This document shows positions 1 to 12,493 of a DNA stretch of 64,000 bases, piece by piece (position 1 is the first letter of the stretch; each line of letters begins with the position of its first letter). Source of the DNA: Malurus cyaneus samueli (lineage: Eukaryota > Chordata > Aves > Passeriformes > Maluridae); the NCBI GenBank assembly GCA_009741485.1, contig CM019216.1, forward strand, positions 49,664,425 to 49,728,424, written 5' to 3'. Made by a program: the position numbers and the translations under genes. The notes under the pieces were generated by a model. That model ran no database searches. It saw nothing but the letters and a program-made list of their open reading frames with translations, and was not told the origin of the DNA.

Positions 1-2149
1 GCTATCCTTGGCTTAAGCTTAGTCAATCCTGGGCACAAAACCAAAGTCAAACATCACAGTCCTGACAAAAGTAAGTGATGAATAAGGACAATACAAACTA
101 AAGAAAAAAACCTGTGTGATCCATCTCTGTGCTGTAAACAAGTCCCTGGATGTGAAAAAATTCAAGGTATTTGTAGAACAATAAATTCAGTGGATGTCAG
201 AGTATCTAGGGAGCTCAGGTGCTATTCATCTTATGTTTGAGAGATATGGAGAACAATCCCTTACTAACAGTCATGCTTTGTTTTCCTCCTTCCTCTTCAT
301 TTTATACTATTTTACTGTAAGGTGTTGAATGCCTCAATTTTTAAATCCAAGATGGACTTCTGAAGACAGAATGCTTTCATTGTCAGCCAGGCAATTTATT
401 ATGTGCCTGTCGGGGCATTAACACACACGTGCATTTGCACACAGGGTTTTTTTTCCCCCTTACTGCCACTCTCTCTAGCAACATAAAAGTTTCTGGATAC
501 TGTAAGAGAGCTTCAATAAAAACTTCTATTCATTGTAGAAAATTCACCCACACACTATACGAAGGTCCAGAAGAGAAAAGGAAGTATACTATTATCATAA
601 CAATTAACTTTGAGTATAAGGAAACATGAACAGATGGTACATAATACCCAAGCTGATTTATTTATAGTGGAACATTTAGACATGTCTGATTTCAACCTAC
701 AAAAAACTTTATTATCTTGTATCCAAAGTAAACTTTTGATGAGTGCCAGAAGACTGAGGTAAACAGTTAATAACGAAGTAAGTCATTAGGAAGTTCCAGG
801 GCTTTAAAGCACAATTCTACAAAGTGCAAAAACAAGAGATTCAGCAGCAGCTCTCAGTATGCCTCAAATACCACCACTCTTATGAGTTAAACAAATCCCA
901 AAATAGATAAGCTGGACATATGTTAGAAGGCTATTGCAGATAATTTTGAAAGAAACTAACCAAGCATATCGTTACCACAAACTTGGGATAGAATAGTCCT
1001 TAACTGAAATGGAAATACATATGAATTACCAAACAGTTTAACTTCCAAGGGGGAAAAAAACGGAAGTACCATTAAAGGGTATGCTTTTGACACAATGTGC
1101 GCATTCCCACAGTTTTCTTCAGCAGACCCTTCCATCTCTGTGTGACTAAGCTACTACAGAACCTTATGCTTTTACCAGTTTACATAATTCTAACATAAAC
1201 CATTACATCAACAACCACACAAAACCCAGCTCATTTATTCTATAGATACTCTTTGAGGTATTTCATCCATACTCTTACACATCCATACACCAACAAACAT
1301 AAATACTTACTATGTTGTTCAATTTTTATTTAGTTTCAAACTTTGCTACTCAGTGAACAGTGGAGGAGCTAATCAAAGGATAAACAGGAAAAAACAAATC
1401 AAAGTTTCAGTTTGGTTGGTTTTACATTTTCCCATTTTCCAGCAATGTTTTTACTGGAAAAAGGGGATCAGATTGAATAAAAACTGTCACTGCGGCAACA
1501 GTTCCTGAAATTGATGCAATATGAAATTAGGCTCACAGCAGTTAGCTGAAATTAAGTTTCTTAGTGCACGTAGCCTCAGGAAAGTGAAAATAAGAAATGG
1601 AATATTATACCTATAGAAATTTTCATGTCATCTCTAAAAACTGAGCAATGAAGACTGTATTCCTGTTACTATTATGCCAGACAGCTAGACAAGCACATGC
1701 CACACTTCATACATAAACTTTTCTAGGTAAAAGTAGGGAAAGACACCATTTTAATAGCGCTGTTTATAATAAGGGCTGCCTTTACAGGTGTCTACAAATA
1801 ATTTTATACCTAAACTAAATTACATGGAAGTAATGACTAAAATTTCTTTTACAATTTAAATAAAAACTAACACATTTTAAAATTAATCTTTTTTTATACT
1901 GCATCTGCAGCATCTTTAATTTTTTGTCTCTTTTGACTTTGCTGCCTTTTTGATCACTGAGACTAAAGTGGGAAAAAAACCCACCAAATCCCACGCTCCC
2001 CAACTAGGCCATTAATAAACAGATTTGACAATAAAATGAGGTCAAGTCACAATTTTTTTTCACTGACAAACCAAAGGGTAGCATCCCCTCTCATAGATTA
2101 GTAGCCAAACCAGTTGTAGGAAGTCACTTAATGACAAAGGCATTCCATT
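1..2149. other. Intronic sequence with no recognised feature
   Basis: AT-rich single-copy-looking DNA with short T and A runs. No open frame here exceeds about 66 codons, and none has recognisable protein character. No repeat family was recognised. Confidence 0.6.
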
Positions 2150-2226
2150 AAAACAAACAAAAAAAACAAAAAAAAAAAAAAAATAAAAAAAAAAAAACAA
2201 AACCAAAAAAAACGAAACAAAAAACA
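2150..2226. repeat. A-rich low-complexity tract
   Basis: About 77 bases made almost only of A, broken by single C, T or G bases in AAAC, AAAT and AACC groups. It could be an eroded poly-A tail or plain simple repeat. No element was recognised on either side. Confidence 0.8.
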
Positions 2227-2627
2227 CCACCTGTATTCAAGATGTTGTCTTCATTTGTAATTTTGCTCAGTTCAAATCAGACCCAAACCATCATTTCCTT
2301 TTCTTTTTCCCCTCTAGTCTCCCTGATCATCACCTCTTCTCACTGTTTCTTGCCCCTTCTGCATCTGCAGAGGATGAAGTATCTTTTGCTATCCTCTGAA
2401 AAGCTTCAAGGATAGTAATTTTATTCCTTTTATGTTAAAACCTCCACTTCATTTACGCAAAACCACTCCCATGCAAAGGTATTCATATATTTTTCAGACA
2501 CCTGAAAGCTTCCTAAGTAAACAATACCTTCATTTGTGAGGTAGTACAGTAAAAATAAAGCCAGAAGTTGAAAGTGTGCCACAGCTGGCAGCACAAGTAT
2601 GGAACAGAAATTTAAATTACTTAAAGC

Positions 2628-2652
2628 AAAAAAAAAAAAAATAAATAAATAA
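2628..2652. repeat. A13 run followed by (ATAA) repeats
   Basis: A run of A from 2628 leads into three to four ATAA units ending near 2652, directly next to the small CR1 remnant. Such AT-rich microsatellites often grow at retrotransposon edges. Confidence 0.75.
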
Positions 2653-2712
2653 TAGAATTATGGAATAATGTAGGGTTGAAAAGACCTTGAGATCATCAAG
2701 TCCAACCTTCTT
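2652..2712 (-). mobile_element. CR1 LINE fragment, extreme 3' end
   Basis: The plus strand reads a diverged form of the antisense CR1 terminus: TAGAATTATGGAATAATG, then GGGTTGAAAAGACCTTGAG, then ATCATCAAGTCCAACCTT. This is the standard order of the avian CR1 3' untranslated end in reverse. Only about 60 bases are recognisable, so it is a heavily 5'-truncated copy. CR1 copies of this size are common in bird introns and have no coding capacity. Confidence 0.85.
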
Positions 2713-2796
2713 TATTCACATGCTTATCTGAAAATACCTGTTAATGTCCCTTTAATTCACTCATGCAGGAGCCTGTGTACAAAAGTTAAAAATCCT

Positions 2797-2880
2797 ACAA
2801 AAAAATAAATAAATAAATAAAACCACCACAAAAACAAAAACAAAACAAAACCAAAAACAAAGCCAAACAACAAAACCTAA
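2797..2880. repeat. A-rich tract with (AAAT) and AAACA units
   Basis: Starts with an A run and four ATAA units near 2800-2820, then continues as imperfect AAAACA and AACC groups to about 2880. Simple low-complexity DNA. Confidence 0.78.
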
Positions 2881-5800
2881 GCCTGCAATCCTGCTTCTTA
2901 CTACTATACACTATTGTCTCCCTGGGAGGTGGGAAAGTGCTTTAACTCATCTCATTCTGTGCTCATCCCCGCCAGCAAAGCATATGCTTGCTTTGATCCA
3001 ACCAGCAAGACCAATTTACCTGAAAGCCACTTTTCAGAGACACATGTGGCTAAATACTCCACTGAAACAAACAGCCTTCCGTGTTTACTGGGCAAATTTG
3101 ACCGACTCAGTAAATGACTTCAGCAAATCCAGCAATTACATACTTCTCAAAGAACAAAGCAGTAAATTAACTTCTAAAAAACAAAATGAAACATGCAAAA
3201 CAAAAAGCCATGTGCACACAGTATTTCTGAACAGCAGGCAAGCGTTTCTTGGCCATTTCCCTGCGCTGTACATAGAAGCCTCTTGCTAAACATAAAAATA
3301 TTGTGCAACTACAGCAAAGTCTCAAAGGATTTGAAACCATGTTTTCCCCTTCTCTTACAGTGCCTGTTGTGTGTCACCAGTTGACATGACACAAAAATGG
3401 TCACATTCTCCCCCTCCTCCTCACTGTTGCACAGTCACTTATCCAGCAGCTCCATTTACTGGTTTCTAGTCCTACCTTCTGGAACTACACAGTTTTGTAC
3501 ATGCAGGACTTTGCTACCTGTTCTGATTTTGCATCTGTTTTTCATGCATATATCCACCATATATGACAATGCTTCTTAAGAGAGGTCTGAAATTCATCTC
3601 AGCAGGACAGGAAGCAGTTTGCCAGGCTAAGGTTTGAAAATGCAGCCTCGTACAGCAGTGCTGATAGATGGGGCAGGATTTGCTAAAGGAACCGGTCTGC
3701 TGCTTTGCCCACAGACACAGGGAATGTACATGATCTGTACTAGGAAACATGAAACTTATTGTATTCATGGACCATGAACACTTACAAAAAGTACATAATT
3801 ATTCTTGAAAACACAGGGTATTTTTATCATAAATGAATTCAAAATGCCTGTATCTAAGAGAGCAATTATTTTACCAGGTAACATTTACCTATAAGTGATC
3901 TACTTTTTACAGTGCTATAAATATACATATGCATATTAATGACTACATTATCAGTTAAGTGATTTAAGTCTGTTCAGTTTTTGGTTTTGCTCTTGCTGTT
4001 TTCTTTAAAGAGTAGTTTATAATCTGTCTGGAGTACCACCTACCTAGAATTATTTCTCCTTACCTAAGAAGGTTCAACATGTATGCTTCAGCATATACAG
4101 AAAACAAACAAACAAGTGTTTATTTTACTGACATATCAGACCGCTCACATTTCTTCTTCTGATTCGCTGTCATTTACATTACATATTTTCCTTTTGTAAA
4201 TAAGCTGCTTGCTGCTATAACAACGTGCTTGCTATGAATCAATAAAATATAAATCAATTTTATACAAATCAAAGAGCCATCATATGTCAATGACTGCAAA
4301 GAGCACTGCCTAGTAGTTATGTTTTCAGCCCACCCATGAAGATCACACACAGTTTACACTCTCCAACCTCATACAGTGATCAATTCAAACATATTTGTCG
4401 TAAACTTCTGCTTTTTAGGAGTCAGCAACTGCCTCGCACCTCTTTTTCAAATTTTTTGTTCCATATACAGAGAGGGGTTTTGCCTTCATTATTTTCCTCC
4501 TGCCTTACTATATTTCAGTCCATCATGCCAGTGAGGAAATCATTCATTCCTTGTTCCTTGAAAGCTCCCAAGTCCTTCATCTGCAACTAAGAATAGCTGG
4601 TTTTGTGCAAGTGTCAGAAGTTTGCTCTTGATTTCATTGGACAAGTTGTGCTTGTGAAATGTGTACCAGTGATGTATTTCATCCATAAAGTCAGAATGGT
4701 GTGCAAAGTGCAGATTTTAGTGCAGGGAAATTAATAAAGCTAAATATACAAATGTTGGCATGAATGTTAACACCAGTGCTTAAATACTCATTTTTTCTCT
4801 ACATCCAGTCAGAGACTTGCAACTGTTGCCTCTTATCTTTTTGCTGTGCATTCCTCAGAATAATGCAGTTCTGTCTTCTCTTGAACATCTTCTAGGCAGC
4901 AGATTCAAGGTCAACTCAAGGAACTTTAGACAGTTTTATCTATTTGCCTAGTGGCTTGCTTTTCCACATGTTTTTGAAAATCAGCCTGTGTATCTGTATG
5001 CTTATTCACATATAATTTGTGAATGCCAGTCAGAAAAAGCAAAGGAAAAGATCAGAATCTGATTCTGTCCACACAAAAAGGAAACCTGTTACCCAGAAGT
5101 TTCTGATTATTAGGAGGAGAGATCCCAAGCTCTAATAATTTTTTATTAACATGTGTCCTTTTAAGCAGCAGTTCATTGATTTCCACCTCCTAACTTATGA
5201 GATGTATGCTTCCTTAGCCAGAAAATGCTCTCAACAAGAGGATGGTGAGAAAGACTATGATAATTATACATTTTTTTTTTCTTTCTTGGAAATAATTACT
5301 TACAGGACATTAAATAATAGGAACTTCCATTTTATTGTCTGGTCCTTCAGGATAAAAGATGGCTAAAATGAAAGACCAAAAACTATAACATTCAAGAATG
5401 TTTTAATGTACTAAGGAAAAACATCAGCAAGGGAGGATGACACTTACAACATGGATAGATTTAATAACTGAAGAACACTTTAGATTAGAACTTATTCTGA
5501 GGTATATGGAAGTTGAATAGGTTGAGAGTAGACAACTTTGCCTTTCCTCTAAATGGCTTAAAGACAAAAAAGTACACTAAACTATTCTATCTGGCACCAT
5601 TTGACTACCAATGGCATTGACCTCCATAGCAATAGTATTCTTTTCTCCACTTGTTGTAAAACACCTTTAATGAAAGCACATAGTCACCAAATTTCCTGTT
5701 CTTTAAGGCTCTTTTTCTATCCTGAAAATTTAGGGAGTTGGTTCTCTTTTTTAAACTGCCTTTTTCTTTTATTTAACCACAATTTACCTGGCTGTATGAC

Positions 5801-6569
5801 AGGTACCATTTCAGAACAGCCAAAAACTGATGCTATTAGAACTATTCCCAAAATGGTTTCTGCTTTATTATTTCAGTATTGCTTTCTATTTGAAATTCTG
5901 AATGTTCTATTTTTCTTTCTGATTACCTTTCTGAGTAGTGATATTCCACAATCTTTCCAACAGCTCTTTCCTCCTGGCAACAGTTTCTTCACCATCATCA
6001 GTGGTCATGAGATACAAATTAATAGCTGGAATTTCTCTTCAAACACATAATTTATTCTGTAATATTTTATCATTAAATTTATTTGTCTCGCTCTTGTGTC
6101 TCTTTTGCATCCTTTTATAGGCAATTTTAGTTTTGACTGGCCAAAAGAATTTTGAATGATCTGAGAAAAGTTACCTCTCACTTAACCATCAATTTTTTAA
6201 TTAATTTGTGAAGACCCTAAAGTGCATAGCTTCTGGAATTTTATTTTTTTTTTAAACTCCACTATTGGGTTTTCTCTCACCTTCCCAATCCATGACCACA
6301 AAATTTATTCCTACCCATAATTTTTTCTTTTACAGGCAAATGAACTTCAAGTTGTCTTTGTATATCACACGAAAATTTAAGCTGTGACAAAGGACATTTA
6401 GTCAAAAGTTTTCTTATTGACTCTCAAAAAATATCAACTGAATCATCTTACACTTGCCTCATGTAATTTTTTTCCATGAACACAAATGCCTACGAGGAAT
6501 AATTTATCTGCATGAAGGAGATGAAGACCTCCTATACTACATTTTTGTACATTTATTCATGTCTTAGCT
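2881..6569. other. Intronic sequence with no recognised feature
   Basis: Mostly unique AT-rich DNA. The longest open frame, 5601-6050 on the plus strand, is 149 codons and very rich in Phe, Leu and Ser because the DNA is T- and C-rich. It has no motif I recognise and is judged a chance frame. Short homopolymers occur near 5270 and 6243. Confidence 0.55.
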
Positions 6570-6858
6570 ATTAGTGCTGGCTTGAGAGAGGATGGAGTTA
6601 ATTTTCTTCATAGAGTGTAGCATTTTGGATTTGACCAAAACAATGTTGACAATTCAGGGATGTTTTTAGCTCTTGCTGAGCAGCACTGGCACAGCATCAA
6701 GACCTTCTTGCTTCCATGCTGCCCCATGCTTTAGAGGGAGCACGGGCAGGACAGCTGGCCCCAACTGGCCAGAGGGACACCCCATGTCATACTGCATTGG
6801 GCTCAGCAATAAAAACTGGGGAAAGAAAAAGGAAGAAGAGAACATGGTTGGGGGGGGG
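6570..6858 (+). mobile_element. Old LTR fragment, 5' portion, same family as the LTR at 20152
   Basis: It follows the same order of segments as the LTR at 20152-20720. It has a GCTGGCTTGAGAGAGGATGG-like start, GTTAATTTTCTTCATAG, TTCAGGGATGTTTTTAGCTC, GAGCAGCACTGGCACAGC, and a GGACAGCTGGCCCCAACTGG block followed by AGAGGGACACCCCATG. Similarity stops at a G10 run (6850-6859), so the downstream half is missing or too diverged. It is more eroded than the other copy, with no target duplication or internal retroviral sequence seen. Non-coding. Open frames crossing it are incidental. Confidence 0.75.
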
Positions 6859-6859
6859 G
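6850..6859. repeat. G10 homopolymer
   Basis: Ten consecutive G bases at the point where LTR similarity ends. Its length may be unreliable in a draft assembly. Confidence 0.9.
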
Positions 6860-7835
6860 AACGGGAACACAAGATGGGGCCAAGGAGAAGTGGTTTTATT
6901 TTTATTTCAGTCATTAATGTTTTGGGCCTGGTGCATCACAGTTTTACATTCTCACTCCCTTTTTTATTACTCTCATTAGGGCATAACTTGCACGGTTTAA
7001 AAGATCTCCCCCTCCTTGTAATACTCACCTTTGCTCAGGTCTTAAATCACAACAGCTTTCGGCTCCAGTGGTGTCTGGATATTCTTGGCCCTCTTACACT
7101 TATTCTTCCAGACCCCTCTTGCACAGAAGGTCAGTCCACGTTAGCTGAAATTGCTTTAACCTTTCAGCTGTTCCTTTTGATGTACTTCTTTCATTTGCCA
7201 TAGAAAAATCTCACTCCTGCAGGATCCTACTCCTACCAAATAGCTATAGAGATAATAATATTAATAATTTTTTCAGGGCTAGACACAGGTTTCTCTTTAG
7301 GTAGGTTTCCTAACTAGTTACCTCAAGAAATTAACATTCATAGAAGTGAAATCTTACATTCCACATTGCGCCTTAACATTTACCCCCCCAACCCATATTA
7401 CTGACTTAGTACATCCCATTAACAGCAACCATCATGTCCAGGTTGGGAGCACAGCTCTAGGATAACACTTATAGGACAGTTCTAACACTCACATAGCATA
7501 ACTGTTCACAGTATTCCACTTTTTCACAGGGTTACTCTGATAAATCCTATTTTTCATGTTTTTATGTGGCTGACTCAGTTTTGAAGAGGCTCCTTCCATG
7601 AGCTATTTGCTTAGGAGCAAAAGATTCTTCCCATGTCTCCATAATGACAGAGAGAATAATAGTGGAGTATTTCTTAAAGATTTTAACCTTCTTTTTTTTT
7701 CTACAAATCTTACTCTTTATTAAAAGAAATAAAAAGTAGTAATGAACCTACATATTCAGCAGAATAAAAGATTCCAAACTTGTCAGAAGACTCAGGGAAA
7801 AAAACACTCTCATTTAAAGTCACACTAATTTTTTT
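6860..7835. other. Intronic sequence with no recognised feature
   Basis: AT-rich DNA with C- and T-rich patches (C7 near 7384, T-run near 7691). No protein-like frame beyond the tail of the frame that starts inside the LTR fragment. Confidence 0.5.
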
Positions 7836-7840
7836 AAAAA

Positions 7841-7923
7841 TCCCCAATTAAGTGTACCTTGCTTTCATTTTAACAACAAAAAAAAATTCCCCAATTAAGT
7901 ATACTGTATCTTCATTTTAACAA
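7841..7923. repeat. Two-copy tandem duplication, 47-bp period
   Basis: A 36-base unit starting TCCCCAATTAAGT and ending TTCATTTTAACAA occurs at 7841-7876 and again at 7888-7923. The second copy differs at a few internal bases. The 11-base spacer is almost all A. This is a local tandem duplication, probably from replication slippage. Confidence 0.9.
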
Positions 7924-10900
7924 ATCCCTTAGCAACCAAACATTGTAAGACTTGGTTGCTATGACAAAAATTATTATAATTAATATGATTGGAAGTAAAA
8001 TAAAAACTGCTGTGCACTGGGAAGGTATCAACAGGCCACAATGAGAAAAGGTCATTAGATACTGTAGCTAATAATAATAATTAGCTTATTTGAAAGGTCC
8101 CAAGAGAAGCTTCTTTTCAGTTTTTGTGTTCTCTAACATTCCTTGAATCACAAGTGAAGTTTAAGCTCAAGTGTGGGCTTGACATCTCATCTACCAGAAG
8201 CCAGACAGAACAGCTGTCTAGTGCAAAACTCTGGTTTTTAATCCTTCCAGTATCCTTTAAAGGGCAGGAATGCAATTTCCCCACATTTAACAAATTGGCT
8301 TCATTACTGGGAGTTGTCTCTCTTTAAATTCTAATACAAAAAACATACTTAAAGGTGTCTTTTGAAAAAAGAAGCAGCTGTTAATTATAGCTTATTCTAT
8401 ATCAGCTATCCCATCTTTCCTACATTGTAAGTACTACTTTCAAATGCTTTAAAGGTTTTCATGTTCTTAAAAATAATTTTACATACACATTTTTTTTTAA
8501 TAACAGTCTTTTGATAGTCATGGTTACTACTGGAGTAGTTACAAGAAGGTAATGATAATTTGAATGTCAGAGTGGAAAGTGAAGACTATGTTTAGAAACA
8601 TAGAGCAAAAATTATTTTTCCAGACCAATAAACACAATTTGGTAACATTTTGGCCCAGCAGATTTGAATTAAATTTTTAAAGTAACCAGTCAAACGGCTT
8701 TAAAAGACCATTTAAACTGTGAGCAAATTTTTAAAAGTGAGCACTCTGGTATAAATAGTGAGTGACACTGAATCACTGAAAGGATCTCTATATATAATAC
8801 CGCATATATAATAGGTAACTTTTTTTTTTAAAACACAGACTGCTCAGTTTTTAATATATAAACCCATGAAATTGCATTTCTTTTAATTTCAGAGCCTTGA
8901 ACGGATCCCTGCTTGTTCAGAAAACAAACACTGGTTAAAAGGTACTAAAATTGAGGTGGTATTCATAGGATTATATTCAGATCCCCAACAAATATCTGTA
9001 TTGCAAGAATTCATAAATTTCAGCTTTTGATCATGTTAAGAAACATTGTGGATTCACAGATATGTAAACATAAGTAATTGTTTTAAATGGGCTAATAAAT
9101 CACAAACACAAAAACTTCAAAGATGAAGAAAAAAAGATTATTTTTCTGAAACTTGGATAGCTTTGGCAACGTTTTAACAAGCAGCTGACACTTTCTCCTA
9201 TCAGCAAGGGCTGGTTTCCTTAATCTCACTGCTCCTGCCTGCCCAGGGCTGCCTCTTAACAGCATCGAAGCTCATCATTCCAGAAGCCAAATAAACTTTT
9301 ATCGCAAGGTTAGGGTTTTCTGTCAAACTAAGTGGCTAAACCAGCTGGTTGCTCCAATGTGTTCCAAAGCACATAAAGTGGGAGCACTGGCCCTGCACAG
9401 CCACAAACAGGAAGGAAACAATTAAATTAAATAAATTAGAATTGTAACACCTTTTCTGGGCCATAAAACTGAAATCACAGATGAAGCAGCTTCATATTTT
9501 CCGGCAACCAGGTAGTGTTTCCCCTGATAAACCCTAGAGAAGCTGTGTGGGGTCAAGCACTGGCTGACCCACGCTGGGGATGGTGGGGAGGGAAATACAT
9601 TCCTAATCTCATGTGAAAATAGAGCTGAACATGACAGCCTCATTTTACAATCTTGCCCCAAGGATGTTCCTACGCCTTAAGTAAGTAAAGCCACCAATTC
9701 AAACTGCAGTTCCTTGAATTTTCAAATGTCAGTCTTCTGACAGTTTTAATCTGTCTGTGCTGTTTGCTTGTAAAACCTGCCCACCAGGTTTCCTGCTCTT
9801 TAGATTGGGAAAGTGGGTGAATGAAGTTTTCCAAAGGAAAGAAATAGTCAGTTCTCTGAAGGTGCTGTAATTCACACAAAAAGCTGAGCAGAGAATTCAC
9901 TAAATGTTTCCTACCATTTTTATCCAGAATCATATCATAAACCCACCATTAACCCCAACTTCAAGTGAAAAAAAGTTATCATGGGGAGAGAATAACAAGG
10001 TAATATAAACTGAAATGCTTCAGAAAAAGCAAACAAATCCTCCAGTGGAGAACCAAAAACTACATGGAAGCCACAGAGTTCTCAAACTTCATTTCAGACA
10101 GCTAACCCATGAAACTTGATTAATTGCAACTTAAACTTAATGAGATGGCAATAAACATCAGAAATATTTGTCCTTTCAATTTCCTGTCACCATCAGTCCC
10201 TTAAAAATGTTTCTTATTTAAAAAAAAGAATACTTACACTTCCAAAAGATTCAATGGCCTTAGACACACTCCAAAAACAAAACAAATATATTTCCCTAGT
10301 CCTTTTCTGGGATAGATACAACAAGGAGGAAAAAAATAATAAAAGCAAGTAAGCTTCCAAAATTTGCAGAGGATTTTGTTTAACTGCTGCAAGTTACAGA
10401 AAAAAGTGACCCTTTGATCAGTGTGACTAAGGAGAAGCTGTATTGCTCAATGCACTTCAAGGAAGAAAGGTTCTCACCTGTCTTCTAACAAAAAATAATT
10501 AGGGGTTCAAGATTCTTTAAGCAGTCTTAAAAGAAAAAGCAGTCTTCTGAACAGTAAGCTTTTTAAGATTTTATAACATCAGCAGAACTCAGTATTTCTC
10601 TATTCAAATGGACAAAAAACCCCATTTCAAATCCTGACTGGCATTCTCTTGCAAATATCTATGTTCTGCTCTAAATAGATGACAGGGAGTTGCTGTGTTG
10701 TTTTTCTCAGAATTGTTATTTAACATTTTCCAACTCTGCAAAGGCATGAGAACATTAAAACTCTTTTGTTGGAAGCAGAGTGTTTGAAAGTTCATTGGCA
10801 GACTAGTTACATCTACTTTTCAAGAGCTCATGATAATTCTCCCTCTGGTTTCCCCAAATAGAGGAGGGGGAAGAACACAGAAAGAAGGAGCAGTGCACAC

Positions 10901-12122
10901 AATATGTTTTTACTTCCATCTGCCATCTGTTAACAGTTGCAGCTACTTGGATAAATACATATTTATACTCATCAGGAAAGATTACAGTCTTGTCTACATG
11001 CAGTTACTCAGTACAGCTGTTCATGAACAAGTCCAAGGTAAGGGCATTCTGACAGAACTAGTAGCTAAGAGTGAACAGAAATATATTTTGAAATGAGAAT
11101 AGACAAATAAAGAACAGTTGAATAGCAGGTGCTTATGAGTAACTGAATATACAGCAATCCCCTCAATTTATCACAATAGGGGTCTACTTAGGTGCACATC
11201 GCTATCCACACAATGTAGAATCTGCCAACATGGCCTTGCCCTTCAGAAATCAGAGGGAGAAGCAGAAATTACACGTCGAGCAAGTGTAGTTACATGGACA
11301 GGTGCAGAACCTTTTTACTGTTACGTTTCATATTAATTTAGGATGTTGAATTAAACCACACATCTATAAAAAGGTTCTTTTATCTTGAGAAATGTAATCG
11401 CTTTTTCACTTCAGTTGCCTCTTTGGCACACAAACTGTAAAACCTTTGCCACTGATGAGCTCAGCTTAGCACCACTGCCATCTCAGATTCTTCCCACCTT
11501 GGCCTCTTGGGTAAGCAAAAACAACCTGAACTAAGACAACGTGATGGTGACTACACATGGGAAGTAATCATCTTTTATTTCTGATGGAAGTGATTTAAAG
11601 ATAAAACGGGGCAGTTGCAGCCTTTTGAGAATTTTTTGGTTTTCCCCTGTAATTGCCAACAAAACCTACATGGCACAGGGCATTGCTAAGGCAGGCTTCT
11701 CTCAAGTAGGAGCAAGTCAATATGGGCCTGATCACAAAGTCAGCCTCTTCTAAAAGCAGCCCAGAAATGCCTTACCTGAACCAGGAGGCTGCTTTCAACA
11801 TGTGCATGTTCAAAAGGCACACAAGAATATGAGGCTACAGGTTGGTTTACTGCATATAAGTGCTAAGTGTGAATAAAATTTGCCTCAAATGCTCATACTT
11901 TGGGAAATTACAGCAGTAGAATAATACAAACATATCTAATCAAACTTTTTTAAAATCCTTGTATTAGAAATAACCACTGAAGACACCAAAAAAGTTAAAC
12001 CTCAGCACTGCTGACATTAGAATATTGGCTTTATTCCCCAGTTCCAGACCCATATAGAAACTGAATGCAGAAAACACAGTCCTTGTGTTATTTTCGAGTA
12101 ACATCTCATTAATTCACAATGC
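7924..12122. other. Intronic sequence with no recognised feature
   Basis: AT-rich DNA. Minus-strand open frames of 79 and 87 codons at 9422-9661 and 9670-9933, and a plus-strand frame of 88 codons at 10830-11096, show no recognisable domain. No repeat family was recognised. Confidence 0.5.
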
Positions 12123-12493
12123 TTACTGTATGAAAATGCATGCTAAGTTAACACTGTGTCCATCACAAATCTTCCTCATGCAGATTGCCTTTGTAAAATG
12201 AATAATTGCTTTATTCTCCAGCTGTGCATTGCTCTCACCACATCTGTACTTGTATCCTTGGAAGGACAGAGATGGGTCCAGCATGGACTGTGTCTCCATC
12301 TCCACAGTGATGCCAGGCAAACTGGAGCTGGTGATCATGTTACAAATTGGAATGTGAGGCTGAAGCCAGTTAGTAGAGTGCATCTCCCCTGGGGATTCCT
12401 TGAATGTGTAGTTCCACTGCACAGCATCAGTTGTCTGCCAGCCCTCACACTGTACTGCATTCTGGCTCACTTTTATTGCTGATTTGGGATTCT
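12123..12493 (-). other. Unidentified long open frame, possible coding fossil
   Basis: The minus strand is open for about 122 codons between a TAG near 12494 and a TAA at the low end. There is no convincing ATG at the start: a GTG at 12470 is the first start-like codon. The translation is rich in Cys, Trp and Tyr for random intron DNA, for example CEGWQTTDAVQWNYTF and SFQGYKYRCGESNAQLENK. A second frame of 108 codons is open on the plus strand over the same bases, which argues for local composition rather than coding. I do not recognise the protein. It could be a decayed retrocopy, part of an old transposon, or chance. It is not PTPRK. Confidence 0.25.

Noticed and set aside
5601..6050. 149-codon plus-strand open frame
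   Set aside because: Phe-, Leu- and Ser-rich translation follows from T/C-rich DNA; no motif, no splice context, antisense to PTPRK.
6673..7203. 176-codon plus-strand open frame
   Set aside because: It starts inside the LTR fragment and runs into unrelated intron. No retroviral or host protein motif.
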